The notes under the pieces were generated by a model. It was not told where the DNA came from. It made no database searches and saw only the letters and a list, made by a program, of their open reading frames with translations. This document shows, piece by piece, positions 41,768 through 50,200 of a stretch of DNA of 64,000 nucleotides; within the stretch, counting starts at the first letter, position 1; the number at the start of each line of letters is the position of its first letter. The translations under genes were made by a program, and so were the position numbers. Origin of the DNA: Nonomuraea sp. PA05 (GTDB lineage Bacteria > Actinomycetota > Actinomycetes > Streptosporangiales > Streptosporangiaceae). The stretch covers positions 62,001 to 126,000 of the forward strand of contig NZ_VSEY01000039.1 of the NCBI RefSeq assembly GCF_008086045.1. Reading direction: 5' to 3'.

Positions 41768-43060
41768 ATGCCGAGGTCATGGGGCGCAGGTGCCGTCCTC
41801 CCGCGCAAGACCGCTCGCCTTTCCGTCGCCGTCGCCGTCATCCTGGGAAGCTGGGCCGGCGCCCCGGCCGCCGCCTTCGACGACGCGATCACCGCAACCG
41901 ATCCCATCATCGTCTGGGACAGGCACGCCCAGACCGCCATCTACGAGATCGCCCGCCAGCCGCCACAGGTCACCTCACGCGGCTTCGCGATGGTGCACGG
42001 GGCCGTCTACGACGCGGTCAACGCGATCGCGGGCACCCCGTACCAGCCGTACCTGGTCGCGCCGCGCGCCACCGGGCGCGAGTCGGCGAGCGCGGCCGTC
42101 GCCACCGCCGCGCACCTCGTCCTGGACGCCCTCTTCCCCGCCCAGCACGACCGCCTGGCCGCCGAGTACGACGAGGCGCTGGCGCAGATCCCCGACGGCG
42201 CCGCCAAGCAGCAGGGCATCGCCATCGGCACGCGGACGGCCACCGCCATGATCGCCGCCCGCCGGAACGACGGCGCGTTCGGCGACCAGACCTGGCCCGT
42301 CGGCACCCAGCCCGGCCAGTGGCGGCCCACGCCTCCCGCCTTCGCCTCCGACGGCGCCTGGGTCGGGCAGCTGAAGCCGTTCGTCATCCCCGGCGCGGCC
42401 ATGTTCCGCACCTCGGGGCCGCCCGCGCTCACCAGCCGCCGCTACGCCCGCGACCTGAACGAGGTCAAGACCATCGGCTCAGCCGCCAGCACCACCCGCA
42501 CCGCCGACCAGACGCAGGCCGCGATCTGGTGGCACGACCGCCGGCTGGCCGAATGGGAGATCAAACGGCAGCTCGCCACGTCCCAGCGGCTGGACACGCT
42601 GCGGACGGCGCGCATGTTCGCCATGACGAACCTGGCGGAGGCCGACGCCACCATCGCCTGCTTCAACGAGAAGGCGGCCTGGGCGTCCTGGCGGCCCATC
42701 ACCGCGATCCGGCTCGCCGACACCGACGGCAACCCGGCCACGTCCGCCGACCCGGAGTGGACGCCGCTGCTCGTCACCCCGCCGCATCCCGACTACACCT
42801 CCGGGCACGCCTGCTTCACGGCGGCGAGCATGGCGGCGCTGGCCCGGTTCTACGGGCGCGACGACATCCCGTTCAGCGGCTACAGCGCCGACTCCGGGAC
42901 CACGCGGCACTTCCGGAGCTTCTCCCAGGCTCTTGACGAGGTGATCGAGGCGCGGGTCTGGGGCGGGATCCACACGCGGGCGGCGGACGTGGCGGGGGCG
43001 GGCATCGGGAAGAACGTCACGGCTTACGTGGCCGCGCACGCCTTCCGCCCGAGGCACTGA
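41768..43060 (+). CDS. Secreted vanadium-dependent haloperoxidase/PAP2-superfamily protein
   Basis: A 430-residue protein with a cleavable signal (ARLSVAVAVILGSWAGAPAAAF). The vanadate/phosphate-binding elements are present: a lysine and RP in EKAAWASWRPITAIR, PPHPDYTSGHACFTAASM (SGH, about residue 348) and ARVWGGIHTRAADVAG (R, H and D, about residue 398). The first helical half contains FAMVHGAVYDAVNAIAG. This is the bacterial secreted haloperoxidase-like group; the halide, or whether the enzyme is instead a phosphatase, cannot be read from sequence. ATG 41768-41770 follows a poor ribosome site. Confidence 0.85.
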   Translation: MPRSWGAGAVLPRKTARLSVAVAVILGSWAGAPAAAFDDAITATDPIIVWDRHAQTAIYEIARQPPQVTSRGFAMVHGAVYDAVNAIAGTPYQPYLVAPRATGRESASAAVATAAHLVLDALFPAQHDRLAAEYDEALAQIPDGAAKQQGIAIGTRTATAMIAARRNDGAFGDQTWPVGTQPGQWRPTPPAFASDGAWVGQLKPFVIPGAAMFRTSGPPALTSRRYARDLNEVKTIGSAASTTRTADQTQAAIWWHDRRLAEWEIKRQLATSQRLDTLRTARMFAMTNLAEADATIACFNEKAAWASWRPITAIRLADTDGNPATSADPEWTPLLVTPPHPDYTSGHACFTAASMAALARFYGRDDIPFSGYSADSGTTRHFRSFSQALDEVIEARVWGGIHTRAADVAGAGIGKNVTAYVAAHAFRPRH

Positions 43061-43070
43061 CGCGAGGAAG

Positions 43071-43625
43071 TCACCGGCTGAAGTCGACGTCCTTCGTCTC
43101 GACCGTGCCACCCGTGCGGCCGGGCGCCGTCTGGTGCTTCCAGTACAGGTTCGTGTGCGCGATGACCTGGTCCGGCGGCGGCGCTCCCCACGTCGACATG
43201 TCCTCCGTCGTGTGCGCGTCGCTGACGAGGATCGCGTCGTACCCCCTGACGAGCGCACCGTGCAGCGTCGAACGGATGCAGGCGTCGGTCTGTGCCCCGG
43301 CCACGACCAGCCGCCCCACCTCCAGCCCCGCCAGCACGCTCTCCAGCGTGGTGTCCTCGAAGGAGTCGAGGTAGGTCTTCTCGACCAGCGGCTCGTCCTC
43401 GCCCCTGGACAGCTCAGAGACGATCTGCCAGCCGTCGCTCTCGCGCGGCATGCCCTCGTCGTTGTGCTGCACCCAGACGACGGGGACCTGCTCGACCCGC
43501 GCCTTGTCGACGAGGCTCGCCACGTTCGCCACCACGGCGTCGCGGGCGTGGGCCTCGCCTACTGTGCCGTTCTGTACGTCGATGACGAGGAGCGCGGTCT
43601 TCGGCCGGTTCTCCAATGTGGTCAC
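43071..43625 (-). CDS. Isochorismatase-family cysteine hydrolase
   Basis: A 184-residue protein with the catalytic triad positions Asp in TALLVIDVQNGTVG, Lys in LVEKTYLDSFEDT and Cys in VVAGAQTDACIRSTLHGALV. Isochorismatases, nicotinamidases and N-carbamoyl hydrolases share this layout. The start GTG 43623-43625 with AAGGGGA upstream is chosen; starts 13 codons earlier lack a ribosome site. It converges with the haloperoxidase gene 10 bp away and lies 95 bp downstream of the DUF6461-like gene. Confidence 0.85.
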   Translation of the reverse strand: MTTLENRPKTALLVIDVQNGTVGEAHARDAVVANVASLVDKARVEQVPVVWVQHNDEGMPRESDGWQIVSELSRGEDEPLVEKTYLDSFEDTTLESVLAGLEVGRLVVAGAQTDACIRSTLHGALVRGYDAILVSDAHTTEDMSTWGAPPPDQVIAHTNLYWKHQTAPGRTGGTVETKDVDFSR

Positions 43626-43720
43626 GTCTGTCCCCTTTGTGCTTGTCGTGGAGAGACCGTACACCTGTCACGGTCTTCCTGGTAGGTGGCGATTGTGCAG
43701 GTAGCGGGCTTGTGATCGCG

Positions 43721-45004
43721 TCAGGCTGGGCCGGCGCGCAGCATCGCGGCGACGTCCGCCACTCGTTCGGGAGCGGTCAGGACCTCAGCGCCGTAGATCA
43801 GGGCGGTGTGGGTGTTGTAGGCGGCCCTCCTGGCGTCGGGTAACAGGGCGTGCCGTACGGAGATCGCCGCCTGCCAGCGCGGCCGGACCGCCTCCCGCTC
43901 CGCCTCGCCCGGCCGGTGATGCCACGTGCAGCTCGGGCAGGCGGGCATGCCAGTCGCGTTCTCGGTGGAGAAGATGTTGCGGCCACTGGCCGGGGGGCGG
44001 TGCGGATCGGCGGGCGGGCCGGTCATCCACTCGCCGGTGGCCGCGTCGATCGGATGGCCGGTCAGCTCCGACTCGTAGTCGCGAATGAGCGCGGCAAGCG
44101 GAGAGTCGCACCCGACCGGACTCACCTCGCCCCACTCAGCCTCACCCCGCTCGACCTCACCCCGCTCGACCTCATCCTGCTCGACCTCACCCCGTTCGAC
44201 CGCGCCTCGCTCAGCCTCGGCCAGGGCGGCGGTCAGCACCGGGTGGGAGGCCACGCCGGCCACCTCGCACTGGCGGCGGGCCTCGGCGACCGCGGCCCGC
44301 CGCTGGAGGCCGGGCGGGGCGTCGTCGATGGCCTGGGCGAGCTCAGGGCGGAAGGCCCGCAGGGCGCTGCGGGCGAAGGGGTCGCCTTCCCGGGGATCGG
44401 CGGGGGCGGCGTCGGTGATGACCCCGCCCAGCAGCGGCATGTCCAGCAGTGCGGGGGTGAACAGCACGCCGGAGATGCGGGAGGCCAGGGCGAGGGCCGC
44501 GGGAACGGTGCCGGGAAGGTACTGGAGCTCCTCGTCCGGTTCGGGTTCCAGGCCCAGCTCGCGCAGGTCTTCGTTCAGCGCGTCAGGGCGGGTGCCCCAG
44601 CGCTCCTGGGGCAGCTGCGGGCGGAACGCCGTCCGGATCCGGCCGTCCACGGCGTGCTCGAAGTCGTGGGACGCCGCGTAGTCGTGGCGCATCACGGAGA
44701 CGGCCTCGCCGCCGTCGCGGGTCAGCTCGCGCAGGGTCTCGGCGCGGGTGCCCTCCCAGCCTCCGTACTCGAAGGCGATCGTCCAGCCGCAGGCCCGGGT
44801 GACCAGCACCAGGTCGCAGCAGCCTCCGGTCACCTCCATGCGCTCCACGACCTCCTCGTCCTCCACGGGGTGGATGTTCTGGTCGGCCACGCCGAACCGG
44901 CGGAGCGTCTCGCGCTCGTCCAGGCCGCGGACGAAGGTGACGGTGAAGATCTCCTCCGCCCAGTCGCGCACCCACGCGTAGTCGGAGGGCATGACCTTGC
45001 TCAT
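43721..45004 (-). CDS. DUF6461-like protein with pentapeptide-repeat linker
   Basis: A 427-residue cytosolic protein. The N-terminal part has the DUF6461 signature DYAWVRDWAEEIFTVTFVRG, ETLRRFGV and GWTIAFEYGGWEGTRAETLR. The middle is helical, followed by a charged linker VERGEVEQDEVERGEVERGE encoded by 15-bp repeats. The C-terminal region (about residues 310-427) contains CPSCTWHH and is Arg/Ala-rich. Function unknown; DUF6461 proteins often occur in actinomycete accessory regions. The 246-bp gap to its right has no gene I can support. Confidence 0.7.
   Translation of the reverse strand: MSKVMPSDYAWVRDWAEEIFTVTFVRGLDERETLRRFGVADQNIHPVEDEEVVERMEVTGGCCDLVLVTRACGWTIAFEYGGWEGTRAETLRELTRDGGEAVSVMRHDYAASHDFEHAVDGRIRTAFRPQLPQERWGTRPDALNEDLRELGLEPEPDEELQYLPGTVPAALALASRISGVLFTPALLDMPLLGGVITDAAPADPREGDPFARSALRAFRPELAQAIDDAPPGLQRRAAVAEARRQCEVAGVASHPVLTAALAEAERGAVERGEVEQDEVERGEVERGEAEWGEVSPVGCDSPLAALIRDYESELTGHPIDAATGEWMTGPPADPHRPPASGRNIFSTENATGMPACPSCTWHHRPGEAEREAVRPRWQAAISVRHALLPDARRAAYNTHTALIYGAEVLTAPERVADVAAMLRAGPA
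44121..44225. repeat. Seven 15-bp tandem repeats coding for VERGE-type pentapeptides
   Basis: Units of the type TCGACCTCACCCCGC run from 44121 to 44225 with single-base differences. On the minus strand they encode acidic/basic pentapeptides that form a flexible charged linker. Confidence 0.9.
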
Positions 45005-45250
45005 CGGGCTCCCTTTTTCATGGTCGCGGCGAGTATGGCAGGCGGGTCCGACAAGTTGGCCGTGTCGTCGTGGCGGCGGCGCTCGCCGCCCCGCCAGCCG
45101 CGAGAACTTTCTGCGTGAAGCCGGGTGAGCTGGACATTTTTCGGCCCGAAGTCCTCCTCAGGGGTAGCGGGCAGACCAGGTGGTGGGCATAGGCTGACAG
45201 TGCCCCGACACGTGCCCGTCCCCCCTGGGCTCTGATGGAGGTCCGCTGCT

Positions 45251-45637
45251 GTGCCGTCGCTGACGTTCAGTTCCCAGTACCTGCCCGGCGTGACCGTCAT
45301 CGCGGTGGCCGGACGGGCGGACATCACCACCGCCTACCTCCTGGACGACTACATCGGCCGCACCCGCCGCCACCCCGGCGACCACCTCGTGCTCGACCTG
45401 AGCGAAGTGCCCTACCTGGGCGAGTCGGCGCTGCACGTCCTGCTGCGCGCCCACACCGTCGCCCGCCACCACGGCGCCGGCCTGCACCTCGCGGCGTTGC
45501 AGCGAGGGCCGGCGCACCTGCTGCACGCCACCGAGGCCGCGGGCGGGCTGAACGTGCATGACACCTTGGAGGGGGCCATCCGTGCCGCGCTCCGGGCGGC
45601 GCAGCCCGTCCCTGTCAGCGGCCAGGCCGCCGGTTGA
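45251..45637 (+). CDS. STAS-domain protein (anti-sigma-factor antagonist-like)
   Basis: A 128-residue protein consisting of one STAS domain: VTVIAVAGRADITTAYLLDD, HLVLDLSEVPYLGESALHVL and RGPAHLLHATEAAGGLNVHD. The serine in LGESAL occupies the phosphorylation position of SpoIIAA/RsbV-like proteins. GTG 45251-45253 is the start, with GGAGG 11 nt upstream. No kinase or sigma gene is adjacent, so its partner is unknown. Confidence 0.8.
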   Translation: MPSLTFSSQYLPGVTVIAVAGRADITTAYLLDDYIGRTRRHPGDHLVLDLSEVPYLGESALHVLLRAHTVARHHGAGLHLAALQRGPAHLLHATEAAGGLNVHDTLEGAIRAALRAAQPVPVSGQAAG

Positions 45638-45780
45638 GGCTTTGACCGGATTCGCCGTGGTGTGAGACCGGGACCCGTCCCGGAACATGGGCCGTCCTTG
45701 ACCAAGTGCTGGGTGATCGGCCGCCCGCTGCGCGATCCTTGGCAGAGAGAACGCTGAAGACCGAGTGCGATGGCGGATCC

Positions 45781-46329
45781 GTGGAACAGCTCGAATACCG
45801 AAAGCTCATCAGGGTGCTGGAGCAGGTCGCCACGGCTCGGCAGGGGGCGCTGTATCCGGTGCTCGCCGACTCGCTGGCCGTCCATCTCGGCTGGAAGGAC
45901 GCGTTCGTGGCCGAGAACCCCGCGTACCTGACGCTGGGCGGCGGCGGCGAGGAGCAGTACCGCACCATGTTCCGGCCGGACTTCGTGGAGGAGTACGCCG
46001 AGCGCTGGCGGTTGAACAACCCGTTCGCCTCGCGTGACGGGGTCGCCTGCCTGACCCGTCACGGGGTGGCGACCCTCGGGCAGTTGCGTCTGCGGGCGAC
46101 CGGTCCTGAGCGGGACTTCGCGGACACGTTCCTGCGCCGTAACGGCATCGACGACATGCTGAAGATCGTCGTCAGGTCGCCTGCCACGGGTGCGGTCAGC
46201 ACGTTGGGGGTGCCGTTCGACGGTGCGCGGCGTGCCATCGAGCCGGGAGATCGGCTGATGGCGGCCACGCTGGGGCCGTTGCTCAGCCCGTACTTCTACG
46301 CGGCTCTCGCGCCGCCCCGCCCCCAGTAG
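45781..46329 (+). CDS. LuxR-type sensor-like protein without a DNA-binding domain
   Basis: A 182-residue protein that resembles only the N-terminal sensor half of certain actinomycete LuxR regulators: VEQLEYRKLIRVLEQVATAR, EEYAERWRLNNPFASRDGVA, GVATLGQLRLRATGPERDFA and FLRRNGIDDMLKIVVRSPAT. It ends PYFYAALAPPRPQ where a GerE helix-turn-helix would be expected. GTG 45781 is the likely start (GGCGGA upstream); earlier starts exist. It may be a truncated regulator or a stand-alone ligand-binding protein. Confidence 0.6.
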   Translation: MEQLEYRKLIRVLEQVATARQGALYPVLADSLAVHLGWKDAFVAENPAYLTLGGGGEEQYRTMFRPDFVEEYAERWRLNNPFASRDGVACLTRHGVATLGQLRLRATGPERDFADTFLRRNGIDDMLKIVVRSPATGAVSTLGVPFDGARRAIEPGDRLMAATLGPLLSPYFYAALAPPRPQ

Positions 46330-46456
46330 CCGCCGCGGGGAGGGTGGCGCCTGCGCGCGGTGGTCTCAGGCCTCCGCCCGGTACGCCTGCGCGCGGTCCC
46401 AGGCCCCGTCCCGTACGCCGTCGTCCCGTCAAGACCTCCCGCGAGCGGCGGGCGCG

Positions 46457-46762
46457 TCAGGTTCGCATCGTCGAGGCGTCGTCACCGGCGTTGTACGTGC
46501 GCAGCGCGCGCAGCAGCCGCGTCTCCTGCCGGCCGAGCGCGTCGGCCAGCAGGTTCAGCCCGGCCCCGATGTTGCCGAGCTGCGTCCCGCGCGCCTGCCA
46601 GTAGGCGCGGCCGTAGTCGTCGTCGCCCAGGGCCGTGCGGGCCACGCTCGCCGACGTCTCGAACCGGGTGTCGGTGCCGGACACGAGACCGGCCACGTCG
46701 CTCGCCCCGCGCGCCAACCGGCGCAGCTCGCTCCTGCTGTAGACGACTCCGTCGAACTCCAC
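46457..46762 (-). CDS. EspC-like/WXG100-related type VII secretion-associated protein
   Basis: A 101-residue helical protein (MEFDGVVYSRSELRRLARGA at the start). SVARTALGDDDYGRAYWQAR is the hairpin region shared by ESX-secretion-associated EspC-like proteins, and LLADALGRQETRLLRALRTY is the second helix. It begins with GTG at 46760-46762. It is divergent from the YbaB-effector operon, 114 bp away, the usual setting for a small secretion partner. The 127-bp gap on its left holds no gene. Confidence 0.62.
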   Translation of the reverse strand: MEFDGVVYSRSELRRLARGASDVAGLVSGTDTRFETSASVARTALGDDDYGRAYWQARGTQLGNIGAGLNLLADALGRQETRLLRALRTYNAGDDASTMRT

Positions 46763-46876
46763 GAGTCGGCAGCGTAGCCGTCATCGCCCGCCAAATGTGG
46801 ATCTATGTCGCATACGTAGGAGAAGATGAGACGCAAGAGGCCGTTGAGGCCGAAGTGGCAGACGTGGGGACGGCGA

Positions 46877-47254
46877 ATGGCGTCGGATGAGCAGTGGCGG
46901 CTGCTGGAGCAGCTCGTCCAGGAGGTCGACCAGCAGACCGAGCAGCTCAGACAGATGCAGGAGAGGATGCGGGAGCTGGCGGCGACGGCCACTTCCAAGG
47001 ACGGCATGGTGACCGTCACCGTCGGCCCTCGTGGTGAGGTGCGGACGATCGACCTCGATCCGAGGGTCTACCGCAAGCTGACGCCGTCGGAGCTGTCCGA
47101 CACGATCGTCGCACAGATCAGGGACGCCACCCGGCAGGTCTCCGGCGAGATGAAGGAGCTGATGGAGCCCTTCGTCCCGGACCTGCCCTTCGAGGACCTG
47201 TTCGGGGAGAAGACGAACTTCGAGTCCTTCCTCCCCCGGCCCGGAACGTCCTAG
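46877..47254 (+). CDS. YbaB/EbfC-family protein (EspL-like)
   Basis: A 125-residue protein with an N-terminal coiled coil (EQLVQEVDQQTEQLRQMQER) and the YbaB core VTVTVGPRGEVRTIDLDPRV, TPSELSDTIVAQIRDATRQV. In type VII secretion loci this family (EspL type) serves as a chaperone-like partner of effectors. The start ATG 46877-46879 has GGGGAC upstream; the open frame begins earlier without signals. The stop is directly followed by the ATG of the large effector (47255), so the two are coupled. Confidence 0.8.
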   Translation: MASDEQWRLLEQLVQEVDQQTEQLRQMQERMRELAATATSKDGMVTVTVGPRGEVRTIDLDPRVYRKLTPSELSDTIVAQIRDATRQVSGEMKELMEPFVPDLPFEDLFGEKTNFESFLPRPGTS

Positions 47255-50200
47255 ATGCCGCTTGACCTCAGCCTGGTGCCCGAGGTGGTCCGGCCGATCG
47301 CGCAACCGTTGACCGGCGGGGCGCTGCCCGCGGCCGACGTCGGCGGGATCATCGCCGAGGCGCAGACCATGGAGGAACTGGCCGACGCCCTGGCCGAGAT
47401 CAAGGCCGGCGACGCGGGCGCGGTCATGCGGCAGCTGCGCGACGGGCTCTGGAAGGGCGCGGCCAAGGAGACGTTCGAGCAGGTCTTCGCCGCCCTCAGC
47501 GGACACGACGGGCCCGGCTCCCCCGAGGCGCTGCTCGACCTGCTGGAACAGGCGCTCCGGGACGAGGCGCGGTCGTTGCGCGAGCACGGCGTGCGGATGC
47601 AGCACACCGAATGGATGATCTACGCGTCGCTGGCGCTGCTCGGCGCGATGATCATCAGGTTGCTGGTGTGGATCTACGTGAACGGCCCCGCCGTGCTCGG
47701 GATGATCCAGCACAACACGCTGCTGACCAAGGTGAACATCCAGACGCTGAAACGGCTCGTCCTGATCAACATGCTGAAGTTCGGCGGCATCGTGGGCGGC
47801 CTGGACCTCGGCGTGCAGATCGGTCAGCAGATCTGGGGCGATCGTGAGGCCGGCGACTTCGACTACGCGTCACTGGCCATGTCGGCGGGCAGCGGGGCGC
47901 TGACCGGCGCGCTGTTCGCCGGCGCGAACGCGGGGCTGTCGCGGCTGCTGAGCCGGGAGATGGTGTACGTCGCCTCCAAGGCCGAGCTGGCGGTACGCGA
48001 CAAGTTCGTGGCGATCGGGCAGAGCATGTACGGGCAGGCGCTGCTGGGCGGGGTGACGGGGACCGCCGGGGCGGTTCCGGGGCTCGCGCTCAGCGGGCAG
48101 CTCGATGCCGCGCACCTGGGGTACACGTTCATCTCGGGGGTCGCGGGGGGCTTGGATGTGCCGGCTTCGGCCAGGGTGAGTTACGGGCCGATGCAGGCCG
48201 TCGCCGAGCTGGGCGGCCGGTCCGGCGACGGCCCGTCTTCCGGGCAGTCTCTCGGACAGCGCGATGGTCCGTTCCCTGAGCGGCACGACAGCTCGTCTCC
48301 TGGACGGCACAGCGTCACGGCGCTCGCACAGCACGGGCAGTACGGGCAATACGGGCAGCACGGGCAGGCCTTGCAGGAGGCGCAGGCCGGGCAGCCTGGG
48401 CAGGCCTCGCACCCTGGGCAGCACGCGCAGGGCACGCAAGCCGGGCAGGGCGCGCAAGCCGGGCAGGGCACGCAAGCCGGGCAGGGCACGCAAGCCGGGC
48501 AGGGCACGCAAGCCGGGCAGGGCACGCAAGCTGGGCGGGGCGCGCAGCATGGGCAGGCCACGCAGCAGACGCAGGCCGCGCAGCATGGGCAGGCGCAGGC
48601 CGGGCAGCACGTGCGAGCCGCGTCGCATGCGCAGGACACGCAGGGCGGGCAGGGCGGGCAGGGCGGGCAGCACGGGTCGCTTGAGCGTCAGGGCGGTATC
48701 GGCCCAATAGGGGATCGCTCGTCGTCGCCTCCGGCCGAAGCGCGGGGTGGTGTGCTTCCGGCGCATCGGGGCGAGACGATCGTGGGCGAGGTCGTCCGGC
48801 GGCACGACACGCCGCTGCCCGCTGGACCGGCGCACGCGGCGGACGGGTCAGCCGGGCAGGGGGGAGCCGTCGCCGAGCGGGGTCCGGTGGGCGGGGTCGC
48901 GCCGGTGCGTACCGACGCCGCGCAACCCGGCGAGCTGCCTCGCGGCTCGGCGCTGCCCGCCACGGTCCCGGCCGTCAACGCGGCCCACCACGTCGAGGAG
49001 ACCGACGCGCAGGACACGACCGAGCGGGAGGCGGCGAGGGATGCCGGGGACGGGGGCTCACGACCGGCGCCGCACGTGCAGCCGGACAGCGGCACCCATC
49101 CCGTGGCGGACCAGCACACGTCCACGGCCTCCCGGACGCCCGCGGACCGGACGGAGCTGCCTGAGAACCGGACGGAGCTGCCCGCGCCCCACGCCGCGCC
49201 GCCCCCGGCCGCCCGCACGGGCCCAGGTGAGCGTCAGGCCGACGGGCACACCCCCATCGCGGACCCACGGCCGCGCAACTTCGCCGAGGCCGCGGCGATC
49301 GTCCACCGCTGGACGCCCGGCGACGGCGCGCCGAACCGCATCGAACGGCTGCTCAACGGCCAGAACACGAACGGCCGCGCACCGGACGGCACCCCACTGG
49401 ACGGCACCCCACCGAACGGCCGCCCATCGGACGGCGACCCACCCGACAACGGCCTGCCGGACGAGCAGCTTCTGGAACACGGCCGGTACATCATGCGGAA
49501 CCTCCCCGTCCAGAACCAGACCGACGCCACCGCCGCAGCCCTGGCCGCGCTGAGCACGAGCCTTCGCGCCGAGAACCCGAGAAGAGCCATCGACGACCTG
49601 TCGACACGCCTGTTCGGCGCCCGCCGCGACATCGACGCCCTGGTGGAGCTCCACCACGAGGCAGAACGCCAGGGCATGGCACCCGCGGCCGCACGCGGTG
49701 ACGCCGAGGTGGCCGACGTGCTGGGCAGGACCATGGAGCAGGACCGTCACCGCTGGCTCGGCTACCTGCACCGTTCCCTGCTGCCCGCCACGACCGTGGA
49801 GGACACGCGCGCTGCCGGGATCATCGCGGAGGCGATGGGGCCCCTGGTCACGCCGAGCACCCTCAGCACGTTCACCCGGCCCCTGATGCAGACCGCGGGT
49901 GTGCAGACGGTCCGGCAGCTGTACCCGCTGGTGCGGGCGGCGCACGAGCGGGGGCTGCTGCCGCCGGCGTCGGCCGGGGGCCACGCCTTCCAGGAGGCGG
50001 TGCGGGAGTTCCTGCTGAACGACCCGCAGTTGTGGAACGGCTTGCGGGTGGCCGAGAACTACAACGTGGCCGGACTCGGCGACGACAGCGTCCGGCTGCT
50101 CGCGTCGCTGAACGACGTCGTCAGGCACCCGGAGACGGGCATGGGGCGGCGGGTCGTCCTGCCGCTGGAGCGCCTGGCCGGGGAGGTCGGCCAGGCGGGC

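Noticed and set aside
48431..48556. Regularly spaced short repeats that could suggest a CRISPR array
   Set aside because: The 18-bp units are contiguous without spacers, keep the reading frame and encode Gln/Gly hexapeptides inside the effector gene.
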